Shown: piece by piece, positions 54,652-62,584 of the stretch
How the letters are laid out: each line of letters begins with the position of its first letter
Position numbering within the stretch: position 1 is the stretch's first letter
Assembly: GCA_963662895.1 (NCBI GenBank)
Contig: OY759982.1
Span: 3,782,001 to 3,846,000, forward strand
From: GWE2-42-39 sp963662895
GTDB taxonomy: Bacteria > Bacteroidota > Bacteroidia > Bacteroidales > Prolixibacteraceae
Length of the DNA stretch: 64,000 nucleotides
Direction of reading: 5' to 3'
Notes under the pieces: generated by a model
What the model was told of the DNA's origin: nothing
The model's database searches: none
The model's input: the letters and a program-made list of their open reading frames with translations, nothing else
Made by a program: the position numbers and the translations under genes

Positions 54652-55980
54652 GTGTTAAAGACATTCAAATCCGGAGGGGTTCACCCCGCAGAGAACAAAA
54701 TATCAGCAGGGAAAGCCATTGAAGAATTACCCCTGCCCAAAACTGTAAATATTCCCGTTGCACAACATATTGGTGCCCCGGCAAGTCCGGCAGTAGCCAA
54801 AGGAGACAAAGTCAAAGTAGGACAAGTAATTGCCCGCTCTTCAGGATTTGTTTCAACCAACATCCATTCATCAGTCTCCGGTACTGTTACTAAAATTGAA
54901 AAGATTCCTGACAGTTCAGGATACCCAAAAATGGGGATTGTAATTACCGTTGAAGGCGATGAATGGCAGGAAACCATTGACCGTAGTCCTGAGCTTAAAG
55001 CGGATTTCGACCTTGAGAGCAAGGAAATTATTGACAAAATACTTGAAGCCGGTATTGTTGGTTTGGGAGGTGCAACTTTCCCGACCCATGTAAAACTGAT
55101 CCCACCCCAGGGAATGAAAGCCGAAATTCTTTTGATCAATGGCGTGGAATGCGAACCTTACCTGACATCGGACCATCGGCTGATGCTTGAAAAAGGCGTT
55201 GAGATCGTTGTGGGAACCAGGCTTTTGATGAAAGCACTAAACGTAGAGAAAGCAGCCATCGGCATCGAAAATAACAAGCCTGATGCTATTAACCTTCTTC
55301 AGGAAATAACCAAAGATGACCCGCGGATATCGGTTGTACCATTGAAAGTTAAATACCCGCAGGGAGGTGAAAAGCAACTGATCAAGTCCATTACCGGCAG
55401 GGAAGTTCCTTCAGGGGCATTGCCAATAGCCGTTGGTGCCGTGGTTAGCAACGTGGGGACTGCTTTTGCTGTTTATGAAGCCATTCAGAAAAATAAGCCA
55501 TTGTTTGAGCGTGTGGTTACTGTAACCGGCAAATCGCTTGCAAGTCCATCGAATTATAAAGTACGCATTGGTACCGCGATCAGCGAATTAATTGAAGCAG
55601 CAGGAGGACTTCCTGATGATACCGGAAAAATTATCAGCGGCGGCCCCATGATGGGAAAAGCGGTTGCCACGACCGAAGTTGCTGTAACCAAAGGGACTTC
55701 AGGAATATTAATTCTGAAAGAATCCGAATCGAGCCGGGAAACAATGGAAAATTGTATCCGGTGTTCACGTTGCGTATCGGTATGCCCGATGGGGCTTGAA
55801 CCCTATTTCCTGATGACCGTTTCGGCGAAACAACTATGGGATAAGGCCGAAAGCAGCAAAGTGATGGACTGTATTGAATGTGGTTCGTGCAGTTACACCT
55901 GCCCGTCGAACCGTCCGTTGCTTGATTACATCCGTCTTGGTAAAGGAAAAGTAGGACAGATCATCCGGTCGAGAAAATAA
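54652..55980 (+). CDS. rnfC: Ion-translocating electron transport complex subunit C (RnfC)
   Basis: 442 residues, GTG start. It has the N-terminal barrel-sandwich segment (GGVHPAENKISAGKAIEELP), the NADH/FMN-binding SLBB-type core with GLGGATFPTHVKL and LLINGVECEPYLTSDHRLM, and two 4Fe-4S motifs at the C-terminus (CIRCSRCVSVCPMGLEP and CIECGSCSYTCPSNRP). It handles NAD+/NADH in the RNF complex. Confidence 0.96.
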   Translation: MLKTFKSGGVHPAENKISAGKAIEELPLPKTVNIPVAQHIGAPASPAVAKGDKVKVGQVIARSSGFVSTNIHSSVSGTVTKIEKIPDSSGYPKMGIVITVEGDEWQETIDRSPELKADFDLESKEIIDKILEAGIVGLGGATFPTHVKLIPPQGMKAEILLINGVECEPYLTSDHRLMLEKGVEIVVGTRLLMKALNVEKAAIGIENNKPDAINLLQEITKDDPRISVVPLKVKYPQGGEKQLIKSITGREVPSGALPIAVGAVVSNVGTAFAVYEAIQKNKPLFERVVTVTGKSLASPSNYKVRIGTAISELIEAAGGLPDDTGKIISGGPMMGKAVATTEVAVTKGTSGILILKESESSRETMENCIRCSRCVSVCPMGLEPYFLMTVSAKQLWDKAESSKVMDCIECGSCSYTCPSNRPLLDYIRLGKGKVGQIIRSRK

Positions 55981-56007
55981 AACCATTGAATAACATATTC
56001 AGAAAAA

Positions 56008-56985
56008 ATGAATAAACTTTTAACCATATCACCTTCACCACACATTCATACAAGTGATTCGGTGAATAAAATCATGTACCGGGTAATACTGGCCCTGATG
56101 CCTGCGTTGGTTTGGTCGGTAGTCGTATTCGGCCTTGAAGCGGTGAGGGTAACAGTGATTGCAGTTATTGTCTGTGTTGCCATCGAATTCCTGATCCAGA
56201 AATACATCCTGAAAATCAAGCCAAAAATTACTGACGGATCGGCAATTATAACAGGTATCTTGTTGTCGTTCAATGTACCGGCATCACTTCCCTGGTGGAT
56301 TGTTATTATTGGCGCAGTTGTCGCTATCGGTATCGGGAAAATGTCGTTCGGAGGACTGGGAAATAACCCTTTTAACCCGGCTTTGGTAGGCCGTGTCTTC
56401 CTGCTCATTTCATTTCCGGTGCAGATGACCAGCTGGCCTGCCCCCCATGCTGTTGATGCGACGACAACCGCTACTCCGCTGGCTTTGCTTAAAGAAGGTA
56501 TTAAAAATGGTCAGCCAGTGAGCGGGATCATCGATAAACTCCCGGCAAACATTGACCTCTTTTACGGGAATATGCCCGGATCGCTGGGGGAAATTTCAGC
56601 TATATTTTTATTAATAGGACTGGGTTACATGCTATGGAAAAAAGTGGTTACCTGGCATATCCCGTTTGGCGTTCTGGGAACGATTTTCATATTTCAGGGT
56701 ATCCTTTGGTTGGTGAACCCCGGTCAGTTTATCGAACCGGTATTTCACCTGCTGACCGGTGGTGCCATGCTGGGCGCTATCTTCATGGCAACCGATATGG
56801 TCACTTCGCCTATGAACCCCAAAGGACAAATTATTTTTGCGGTCGGGATCGGTGTTATTACAGTTCTGATCAGGAACTTCGGGGCATACCCGGAAGGTAT
56901 TTCATTTGCCATACTGATTATGAATGCCTTTACACCGCTAATCAATGCTTATGTGAAACCTAAACGATTCGGAGGGAAAAAGTAA
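56008..56985 (+). CDS. rnfD: Ion-translocating electron transport complex subunit D (RnfD)
   Basis: 325 residues with about nine membrane helices. SPSPHIHTSDSVNKIMYRV at the N-terminus and FGGLGNNPFNPALVGRVFLL are signatures. The FMN-attachment region is near FMATDMVTSPMNPKGQ. It belongs to the membrane core that couples electron flow to Na+ or H+ transport. Its stop overlaps the rnfG start by one base. Confidence 0.96.
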   Translation: MNKLLTISPSPHIHTSDSVNKIMYRVILALMPALVWSVVVFGLEAVRVTVIAVIVCVAIEFLIQKYILKIKPKITDGSAIITGILLSFNVPASLPWWIVIIGAVVAIGIGKMSFGGLGNNPFNPALVGRVFLLISFPVQMTSWPAPHAVDATTTATPLALLKEGIKNGQPVSGIIDKLPANIDLFYGNMPGSLGEISAIFLLIGLGYMLWKKVVTWHIPFGVLGTIFIFQGILWLVNPGQFIEPVFHLLTGGAMLGAIFMATDMVTSPMNPKGQIIFAVGIGVITVLIRNFGAYPEGISFAILIMNAFTPLINAYVKPKRFGGKK

Positions 56986-57620
56986 TGGCACAAAAAGAAT
57001 CAACATTTCTGAGTATGGTGCTGACCTTGTTTGTGGTCACACTGGTTGCCGCAGCGATCCTGGGATTCGTTCACGACCTGACCAAAGATGCGATTGTTCT
57101 TTCGAAAGCAAAGGCTCAGCAGGAAGCCATTGTAAAAGTACTTCCTGCGTTTGAAAAACTGGGAGAGTCGTATAAACTGATGCCTGCCGAAGGGGGTGAC
57201 AGCCTTGAATGTTTTCCAGCCTATAATGCAAACGATGAATTGACAGGTGTTGCTGTGAAAACATATTCGAAAAAAGGCTTTGGCGGTTATATTGGTTTGA
57301 TAGTCGGTTTTACTCCCGACGGGATTGTTTCCGGTTATTCTGTACTGGAACATAAGGAAACTCCGGGACTTGGTTCAAAAATGGGAACTTGGTTCAATAA
57401 CCCGGATAAACCCGGACAGAATATTATCGGGAAGAATCCGAAAACTACCAAATTTTCAGTAAGCAAAGATGGCGGCGATATCGATGCCATCACGGCTTCA
57501 ACTATTTCATCCCGTGCATTTCTCGACGGGATAACCCGTGCATACAATACATTCATGAAAAAGATAGAAACAACCGATGGCAATACTGCTGCCTCGGAAA
57601 AGAAAGGAGGCAAATCATGA
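56985..57620 (+). CDS. rnfG: Ion-translocating electron transport complex subunit G (RnfG)
   Basis: 211 residues. One N-terminal membrane helix (MVLTLFVVTLVAAAILGFV) and a periplasmic FMN-binding domain, with the flavin attachment segment DAITASTISSRAFLDG near residue 170. GGYIGLIVGFTPDGIVSGYSVLEHKETPGLG is typical. Its stop overlaps the rnfE start by four bases (ATGA). Confidence 0.95.
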   Translation: MAQKESTFLSMVLTLFVVTLVAAAILGFVHDLTKDAIVLSKAKAQQEAIVKVLPAFEKLGESYKLMPAEGGDSLECFPAYNANDELTGVAVKTYSKKGFGGYIGLIVGFTPDGIVSGYSVLEHKETPGLGSKMGTWFNNPDKPGQNIIGKNPKTTKFSVSKDGGDIDAITASTISSRAFLDGITRAYNTFMKKIETTDGNTAASEKKGGKS

Positions 57621-58201
57621 ACCAGTTAAATAATTTTACCAAAGGTTTCTTCAAAGAAAACCCGGTATTTGTTTTACTGCTGGGGATGTGCCCTACCTTG
57701 GGGGTGACTTCCTCTGCCATTAACGGACTGGGAATGGGCCTGGCCACGACCTTCGTCCTGATGATGTCGAATATTGTCATTTCTCTGGTAAAGAATGTTA
57801 TTCCGGGAAAGGTACGTATTCCAAGCTATATTGTTATTATTGCCTCGTTTGTAACGGTAGTGGAACTGACGATGCAGGCTTATTTGCCCTCGCTTTTTAA
57901 AAGTTTGGGACTGTTCATCCCGCTTATCGTGGTAAACTGTATTGTCCTGGGACGCGCCGAGGCCTTTGCTTCCAAAAACAATATACTTTCTTCGATGGTC
58001 GATGGATTGGGCATTGGACTGGGATTTGCTTTTGCTCTTACACTACTGGGCAGTGTCCGTGAATTGCTGGGAAGCGGTAAGATTTTCGGTATTGTTATTT
58101 ATCCTGAAAATTATGGAATGCTGATTTTCGTCCTGGCCCCGGGGGCATTCATTGTACTGGGCTATCTTATTGCCTTAATTAACAGAATACGAAAAGCTTA
58201 G
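57617..58201 (+). CDS. rnfE: Ion-translocating electron transport complex subunit E (RnfE)
   Basis: 194 residues with six membrane helices. NPVFVLLLGMCPTLGVTSSAINGLGMG and NCIVLGRAEAFASKNN are the RnfE signatures; the Cys in MCPTLG is one ligand of the membrane iron site shared with RnfA. A strong AGGAGG precedes it. Confidence 0.95.
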   Translation: MNQLNNFTKGFFKENPVFVLLLGMCPTLGVTSSAINGLGMGLATTFVLMMSNIVISLVKNVIPGKVRIPSYIVIIASFVTVVELTMQAYLPSLFKSLGLFIPLIVVNCIVLGRAEAFASKNNILSSMVDGLGIGLGFAFALTLLGSVRELLGSGKIFGIVIYPENYGMLIFVLAPGAFIVLGYLIALINRIRKA

Positions 58202-58212
58202 GAGGATAAATT

Positions 58213-58785
58213 ATGGAATATTTTATTATCATTATTTCGGCGATCTTTGTAAACAACATTGTACTTAGTCAGTTCCTTGGGATTTGTCCGTTCCTTGGCG
58301 TTTCTAAAAAAATAAGCACTGCGGTAGGCATGACCGGGGCTGTAACATTTGTGATGGTACTGGCAACTATTGTTACCTACCTGGTCCAGTTGTATGTATT
58401 AAACCCGCTCAACGTTCAGTATTTACAGACTATTTCATTTATCCTGATCATTGCCTCACTGGTTCAGTTGGTCGAAATTATCCTGAAAAAGGTAAGCCCT
58501 GCCTTGTATCAGGCACTGGGAGTGTTTCTGCCATTGATCACCACCAACTGTGCTATTCTGGGGGTTGCAATTCTTACCATTCAGAAAGAATATAACCTGA
58601 TACAGGGGGTGGTTTTTGCAACAGCAACAGCTTTGGGATTTGGCCTTGCACTGATCATCTTTTCCGGTTTGCGTGAACACCTCGACCTGATCGATATTCC
58701 GAAAGGGCTGAAAGGTACCCCGATTGCCCTGATCGTTGCAGGAATACTGGCCATGGCATTTTTTGGCTTCTCAGGATTGGTTTAA
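58213..58785 (+). CDS. rnfA: Ion-translocating electron transport complex subunit A (RnfA)
   Basis: 190 residues with six membrane helices. NNIVLSQFLGICPFLGVSKK at the N-terminus and LITTNCAILGVAILTIQKEYN in the middle are the RnfA hallmarks. It is complete. The last 268 bp (from 58518) are repeated almost exactly at 59662-59929, with a RAYT element between. Confidence 0.95.
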   Translation: MEYFIIIISAIFVNNIVLSQFLGICPFLGVSKKISTAVGMTGAVTFVMVLATIVTYLVQLYVLNPLNVQYLQTISFILIIASLVQLVEIILKKVSPALYQALGVFLPLITTNCAILGVAILTIQKEYNLIQGVVFATATALGFGLALIIFSGLREHLDLIDIPKGLKGTPIALIVAGILAMAFFGFSGLV

Positions 58786-59017
58786 TTACGATTTCTGATC
58801 ATGGCTGTTCAATTCGAATAATCCCGTAATAAATAAAGTTGTCGGAAGAATCGTTTTCCCCATAGTAACCCGGAGGTTTGGGGGTAACAGGATACTCCCG
58901 AAAAACTGCTCCTATGGATATCCAAAAGTTGGCGACTGCTGGTGCGGATTTGCAATCCGTACCTATTTAACCTGGGATTTGTAATCCCTTTATCTCAAAA
59001 TTTTATAAATTCACCAC
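58786..59017. other. Region between rnfA and the RAYT gene
   Basis: The first 152 bp show no gene. It then holds two palindromic REP units: 58938-58959 (core GGTGCGGATTTGCAATCCG) and 58974-58988 (GGGATTTGTAATCCC). Confidence 0.7.
58938..58959 (+). repeat. REP unit, left outer, inverted partner of 59638-59659
   Basis: 22 bp, GCTGGTGCGGATTTGCAATC followed by CG. Its reverse complement differs from the right outer unit at one position of 22. With the inner GGGATTTGTAATCCC it forms the left REPIN-like arm of the RAYT element. Confidence 0.85.
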
Positions 59018-59560
59018 ATGGGTATAAAGAATAAAATATCTCCCGGGTATGCTTACTTCCTAACATTAACAGTTGTGGAATGGATTGATATTTTTACCCG
59101 TGTTTCGTATCGGCATATCATTATCGATTCTTTGAATTATTGTATCAAATGTAAAGGACTAAAGGTATATAGCTGGTGTTTAATGTCAAATCATTTGCAC
59201 CTGATAGCCGGTGCAAGAGATGAGGATAACCTGTCCGACATTCTACGCGATTTTAAAAAGTTTACCAGTAAGGCGATTATTGACGCCATAAAAGAAGGGC
59301 CGGAAAGCCGAAGGGGCTGGTTATTGAATTTGTTTTGGTACGCCGGGAAGAATAACAAAAAAATCAAAAATTTTAAAGTTTGGCAAGATGGGAATGATGC
59401 TAAAGAAATTCATACGACAGCATTTCTGGAAGAGAAAATGGAATATATCCATAACAATCCAATACAGGCCGAAGTTGTAGCAAATCCGCATGAGTATTTG
59501 TATAGTTCAGCGCGTGATTATTCAGGAGAAAAAGGCTTGGTCGAAATTGAATTAGCATAA
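59018..59560 (+). CDS. REP-associated tyrosine transposase (RAYT, TnpA_REP)
   Basis: 180 residues of the Y1/HUH fold. The HUH motif is SNHLHLIAG near residue 67, and the likely catalytic Tyr is in KMEYIHNNPIQAEVV near residue 146. GYAYFLTLTVVEWIDIF is the usual start. RAYTs cut and move REP sequences. The match between the flanking REPs and this gene supports a functional link. Confidence 0.92.
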   Translation: MGIKNKISPGYAYFLTLTVVEWIDIFTRVSYRHIIIDSLNYCIKCKGLKVYSWCLMSNHLHLIAGARDEDNLSDILRDFKKFTSKAIIDAIKEGPESRRGWLLNLFWYAGKNNKKIKNFKVWQDGNDAKEIHTTAFLEEKMEYIHNNPIQAEVVANPHEYLYSSARDYSGEKGLVEIELA

Positions 59561-59637
59561 GTAGGATATGAAATTGAATGGGGCGTTTATATATTTGGAG
59601 TAGTGTACAGGATTGCAAATCCAAAGTTAACGAGGCG

Positions 59638-59659
59638 CGGATTACAAATCCGCACCAGC
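59638..59659 (-). repeat. REP unit, right outer
   Basis: CGGATTACAAATCCGCACCA followed by GC. It is the inverted partner of 58938-58959. A shorter palindrome GGATTGCAAATCC lies at 59610-59622. Confidence 0.85.
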
Positions 59660-59661
59660 CA

Positions 59662-59929
59662 GGGAGTGTTTCTGCCATTGATTACCACCAACTGTGCTAT
59701 TCTGGGGGTTGCAATTCTTACCATTCAGAAAGAATATAACCTGATACAGGGTGTGGTTTTTGCAACAGCAACAGCTTTGGGATTTGGCCTTGCACTGATC
59801 ATCTTTTCCGGTTTGCGTGAACACCTCGACCTGATCGATATTCCGAAAGGGCTGAAAGGTACCCCGATTGCCCTGATCGTTGCAGGAATACTGGCCATGG
59901 CATTTTTTGGCTTCTCAGGATTGGTTTAA
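59662..59929 (+). pseudogene. Second copy of the rnfA 3' end
   Basis: 268 bp identical to 58518-58785 except for two bases, both third-codon-position changes that keep the protein sequence (ATC to ATT, GGG to GGT). It encodes the last 88 residues of RnfA, beginning GVFLPLITTNCAIL. An open frame runs into it from a GTG at 59603 through the REP, but this is chance. Without the first half it cannot form the subunit. Confidence 0.9.
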
Positions 59930-59953
59930 AAATATGGAAATCAAGAACTCATG

Positions 59954-60412
59954 TTAGTATAGGAAGCCAATCCCCCCGTTTCGCTTCCGGGAAGCTGCTT
60001 TGGACCGTTGCTTTTTTCTTGCCTTTTTCAGCATTGCCTTTTGCTCCTCTGTCAGAGTTGCATGGAATGCTTCCCGCTGAGTTTTTCGGATAGCCTTCTG
60101 GCTTTCAATCATCCCCCATTGATCTTCTGTCAACGAAATCCGGAATGCTTTCCTTTTTTCCTTCCCGGTAAGTTCTGTATTTTTCAGAATTGCTTTTTGT
60201 TCCTCTGTCAAAGTTGCCTTAAAAGCTTCTCTCATTTTCCTGTTCGTTGCCCTGTTGGCTTCCAGTATTGCCTTTTGTTCTTCGGTCATATTTTTCTTAA
60301 TAAGCCCTCTTATCTCAACATCACTCACGGAATCGTCAGACTGGGCCCAAACTCCCAGAGATAAAACAATTCCTGCAACAAACATCATCACTCTTGCTAT
60401 TAGCCGTTTCAT
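59954..60412 (-). CDS. Small exported protein with LTEEQKA repeats
   Basis: About 152 residues. A signal peptide (IARVMMFVAGIVLSLGVWAQ) precedes four short helical repeats around (L/M)T(E/D)EQ: MTEEQKAILEANRATN, LTEEQKAILKNTELTG, LTEDQWGMIESQKAIR and LTEEQKAMLKKARKKQ, linked by KREAFxAT-like text. The tail is strongly basic. It resembles Spy/CpxP-type periplasmic helical proteins in style, but the LTxxQ motif alone does not prove it. It is convergent with the rnfA copy. Confidence 0.75.
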   Translation of the reverse strand: MKRLIARVMMFVAGIVLSLGVWAQSDDSVSDVEIRGLIKKNMTEEQKAILEANRATNRKMREAFKATLTEEQKAILKNTELTGKEKRKAFRISLTEDQWGMIESQKAIRKTQREAFHATLTEEQKAMLKKARKKQRSKAASRKRNGGIGFLY

Positions 60413-60558
60413 ATCCATCGCGTTTTTTATATTTCTTCCTTTATGACCACTAAAAATATAAAAGGTTTAACTATTTACCCTGCAAAACCGTTCATAAATC
60501 TAGAAACAGCAGCACTTTACTGACTCTTAACAAAACATGTTGCTACATACTGGTATTT

Positions 60559-61083
60559 TTGCAGGAAAAAATTATGACGACAAAAAAGCATGCAAATAAT
60601 CCTGAGTTAACAGGCGAACATGCCTGGGGCGATGCAGGACAGATTATTCTGTTTCTTATTTTTCTATTGGTTTGGATTGCTGATTCATTTTTTTTGGATT
60701 ATTCGATTCTCCGGCTGGAATTTCTCTCATTGGCAGTAAAACTAATTGTTGCAGCCGTTATTTTCATTCTCTCAGGAAGTTTAGCCTCCAAAGGGCTAAA
60801 AATCGTGTTTGGTGAGAAACGTGAAAAACCGGAAGTAATCAAAAAAGGCCCCTTCAGCTTTGTCCGTCATCCGGTTTACCTGGCAGCAATACTTCTTTAT
60901 TTGGGGTTTCTTGTCATTTCTTTTTCCTTACTATCAGCTCTTGTTTGGCTTGTGATAATCACATTCTATTTTTGTATTGCCAGATATGAAGAAAGAATCC
61001 TGACAAAAGAATTTGGGGAAGAATATTTGCAATACAAAAGAGAAGTCCCCATGCTTTTCCCATTGAGACTCAGATGCAAGTGA
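60559..61083 (+). CDS. Isoprenylcysteine carboxyl methyltransferase-like membrane protein
   Basis: 174 residues from a TTG; ATG 60574 (MTTKKHANNPEL) is the more likely start, giving 169. About four membrane helices. The C-terminal signature KKGPFSFVRHPVYLAAILLYLGF with ARYEERILTKEFGEEYLQYKREVPM is that of the ICMT/PEMT/NnrU-type methyltransferases. The methyl acceptor is unknown. Confidence 0.85.
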   Translation: MQEKIMTTKKHANNPELTGEHAWGDAGQIILFLIFLLVWIADSFFLDYSILRLEFLSLAVKLIVAAVIFILSGSLASKGLKIVFGEKREKPEVIKKGPFSFVRHPVYLAAILLYLGFLVISFSLLSALVWLVIITFYFCIARYEERILTKEFGEEYLQYKREVPMLFPLRLRCK

Positions 61084-61252
61084 CAGGGTAATCATCAAAT
61101 TACGGGGTTTATTTGACCTTATATTTGGTATAGCGTTCTTTGTCATTTTTTTAGATTTTTATAATTTCTGTTTTCTGCCTGTAATATATGAGTAACCTTA
61201 TATACCAATTGGTCAATTGTTATTATTTTCATGGTTCATAAAAAATGAGATT

Positions 61253-62509
61253 ATGCTTAAAAAATTAACTGTATTGGGGACCCTTTTGTTTGCGTTGAAT
61301 GCATTTGCGCAAAATGTCGATAAAGGGAAAGTCGAAGTATACGAGAAAGGAAAAGGCTATTATTACGAATCGATTTTGAAAGACATCCGCGAAGTAGATA
61401 AAAGACTGGAAGAAAAGGAACCGTATATCCGGTTTAACATGGACCAGTCGGGACTGGATTTGCCCAATGACCGTTCGTTGTATAAAACGGTGTGGTGCCA
61501 GCCCACCGAGTCGCAGGGTAATAGCGGCACCTGCTGGTGCTTCTCTACTACTTCGTTTTACGAATCAGAAGTTTACCGGCAACACGGGAAAAAAGTGGAA
61601 ATATCGGAAATTTACACTGTTTACTGGGAATATGTTGAAAAAGCCCGCCGTTTTATTGAAAAGCGGGGTAAGTCAAACTTTAATGAAGGTTCGGAAGGAA
61701 ATGCTGTGGCACGCATCATGAAAAAATACGGAGCAGTCCCGCTAAGTGCTTATTCAGGAAAACTGCACGACCGGAAGTTTCATGCACACGCAACAATGGC
61801 AGAGGAGATGAAAACCTTTCTGAATTCGTTAAAAGTATCGAATGACTGGAATGCAGAGGCCGGACTGGAGACCATTAAAGCAATCATGAACCACTACATT
61901 GGTGAACCTCCGGCAGAATTTGTGGTAGAAGGAAAAACCTATAATCCGCACACATACTTAAGCGATTACCTGCAGATCGATCCCGATGATTTTGTGGAAA
62001 TTCTTTCGTACAAACAAGAACCATACTGGCAACAAGTAGAATATAAAGTACCTGACAACTGGTGGCACAGCGCCGATTATTACAACGTACCGCTCGATGT
62101 TTTTATGGAAGCCCTGAAAAAAGCTGTTAAAAAAGGTTATTCGGTAAGCATTGGCGGCGATGTATCGGAATCCGGTTTTAGCCGTGAAACCAATTGCGCA
62201 CTGATTCCCGATTACGATATCCCCTCTGAATATATTAATGAAGATGCCCGCCAGTTCCGTTTCTCGAACGAAACGACTACCGATGATCACGGCATGCACC
62301 TGGTTGGTATTTTGGAAAATTACAAAGGTTCGGGCAAAGACTGGTACCTGATTAAAGATTCCAGTTCAGGATCACGCAACGTGGGAGAAGACCATCCGAA
62401 TTTTGGCTATTATTTTTTCAGTGAAGATTATATCAAACTTAAAATGATGGGGTTTACCGTTCATAAAGAGGCGGTGAAAGATATTCTGAAAAAATTTCAG
62501 AAAGATTAA
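61253..62509 (+). CDS. C1B-type cysteine peptidase (bleomycin hydrolase/PepC-like), exported
   Basis: About 418 residues. Signal peptide LTVLGTLLFALNAFAQ. The catalytic Cys is in SQGNSGTCWCFSTTSFYES, the His in TTDDHGMHLVGILE and the Asn/Asp region in WYLIKDSSSGSRNVG, where Asp replaces the usual Asn (WxxKNSWG). The start at 61253 is taken because the upstream extension is not signal-like. It may act as a periplasmic aminopeptidase. It is convergent with the next gene through a shared terminator. Confidence 0.87.
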   Translation: MLKKLTVLGTLLFALNAFAQNVDKGKVEVYEKGKGYYYESILKDIREVDKRLEEKEPYIRFNMDQSGLDLPNDRSLYKTVWCQPTESQGNSGTCWCFSTTSFYESEVYRQHGKKVEISEIYTVYWEYVEKARRFIEKRGKSNFNEGSEGNAVARIMKKYGAVPLSAYSGKLHDRKFHAHATMAEEMKTFLNSLKVSNDWNAEAGLETIKAIMNHYIGEPPAEFVVEGKTYNPHTYLSDYLQIDPDDFVEILSYKQEPYWQQVEYKVPDNWWHSADYYNVPLDVFMEALKKAVKKGYSVSIGGDVSESGFSRETNCALIPDYDIPSEYINEDARQFRFSNETTTDDHGMHLVGILENYKGSGKDWYLIKDSSSGSRNVGEDHPNFGYYFFSEDYIKLKMMGFTVHKEAVKDILKKFQKD

Positions 62510-62546
62510 AGAAATTTTAGGTTGTTTAAAGTTTGTCCTAAAGTAT

Positions 62547-62583
62547 AAGCGGGGTAAAGTCATAGAGTGATTTTACCCCGCTT
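62547..62583. terminator. Bidirectional terminator
   Basis: A perfect 12-bp stem, AAGCGGGGTAAA (62547-62558) / TTTACCCCGCTT (62572-62583), lies between two convergent genes. Confidence 0.85.
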
Positions 62584-62584
62584 G

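Larger units (their letters stand above)
58938..59659. mobile_element. RAYT transposase unit bounded by inverted REPs
   Basis: A 722-bp unit with inverted REP units at both ends and shorter palindromes inside each, around a Y1 transposase gene. It sits between the true 3' end of rnfA and a second copy of that end, which starts 2 bp past the right REP. Confidence 0.8.

Noticed and set aside
59603..59929. Open frame giving a new start to the rnfA 3' copy
   Set aside because: The added N-terminus is translated REP sequence, and the product lacks the first half of RnfA. Treated as a chance frame over a pseudogene.
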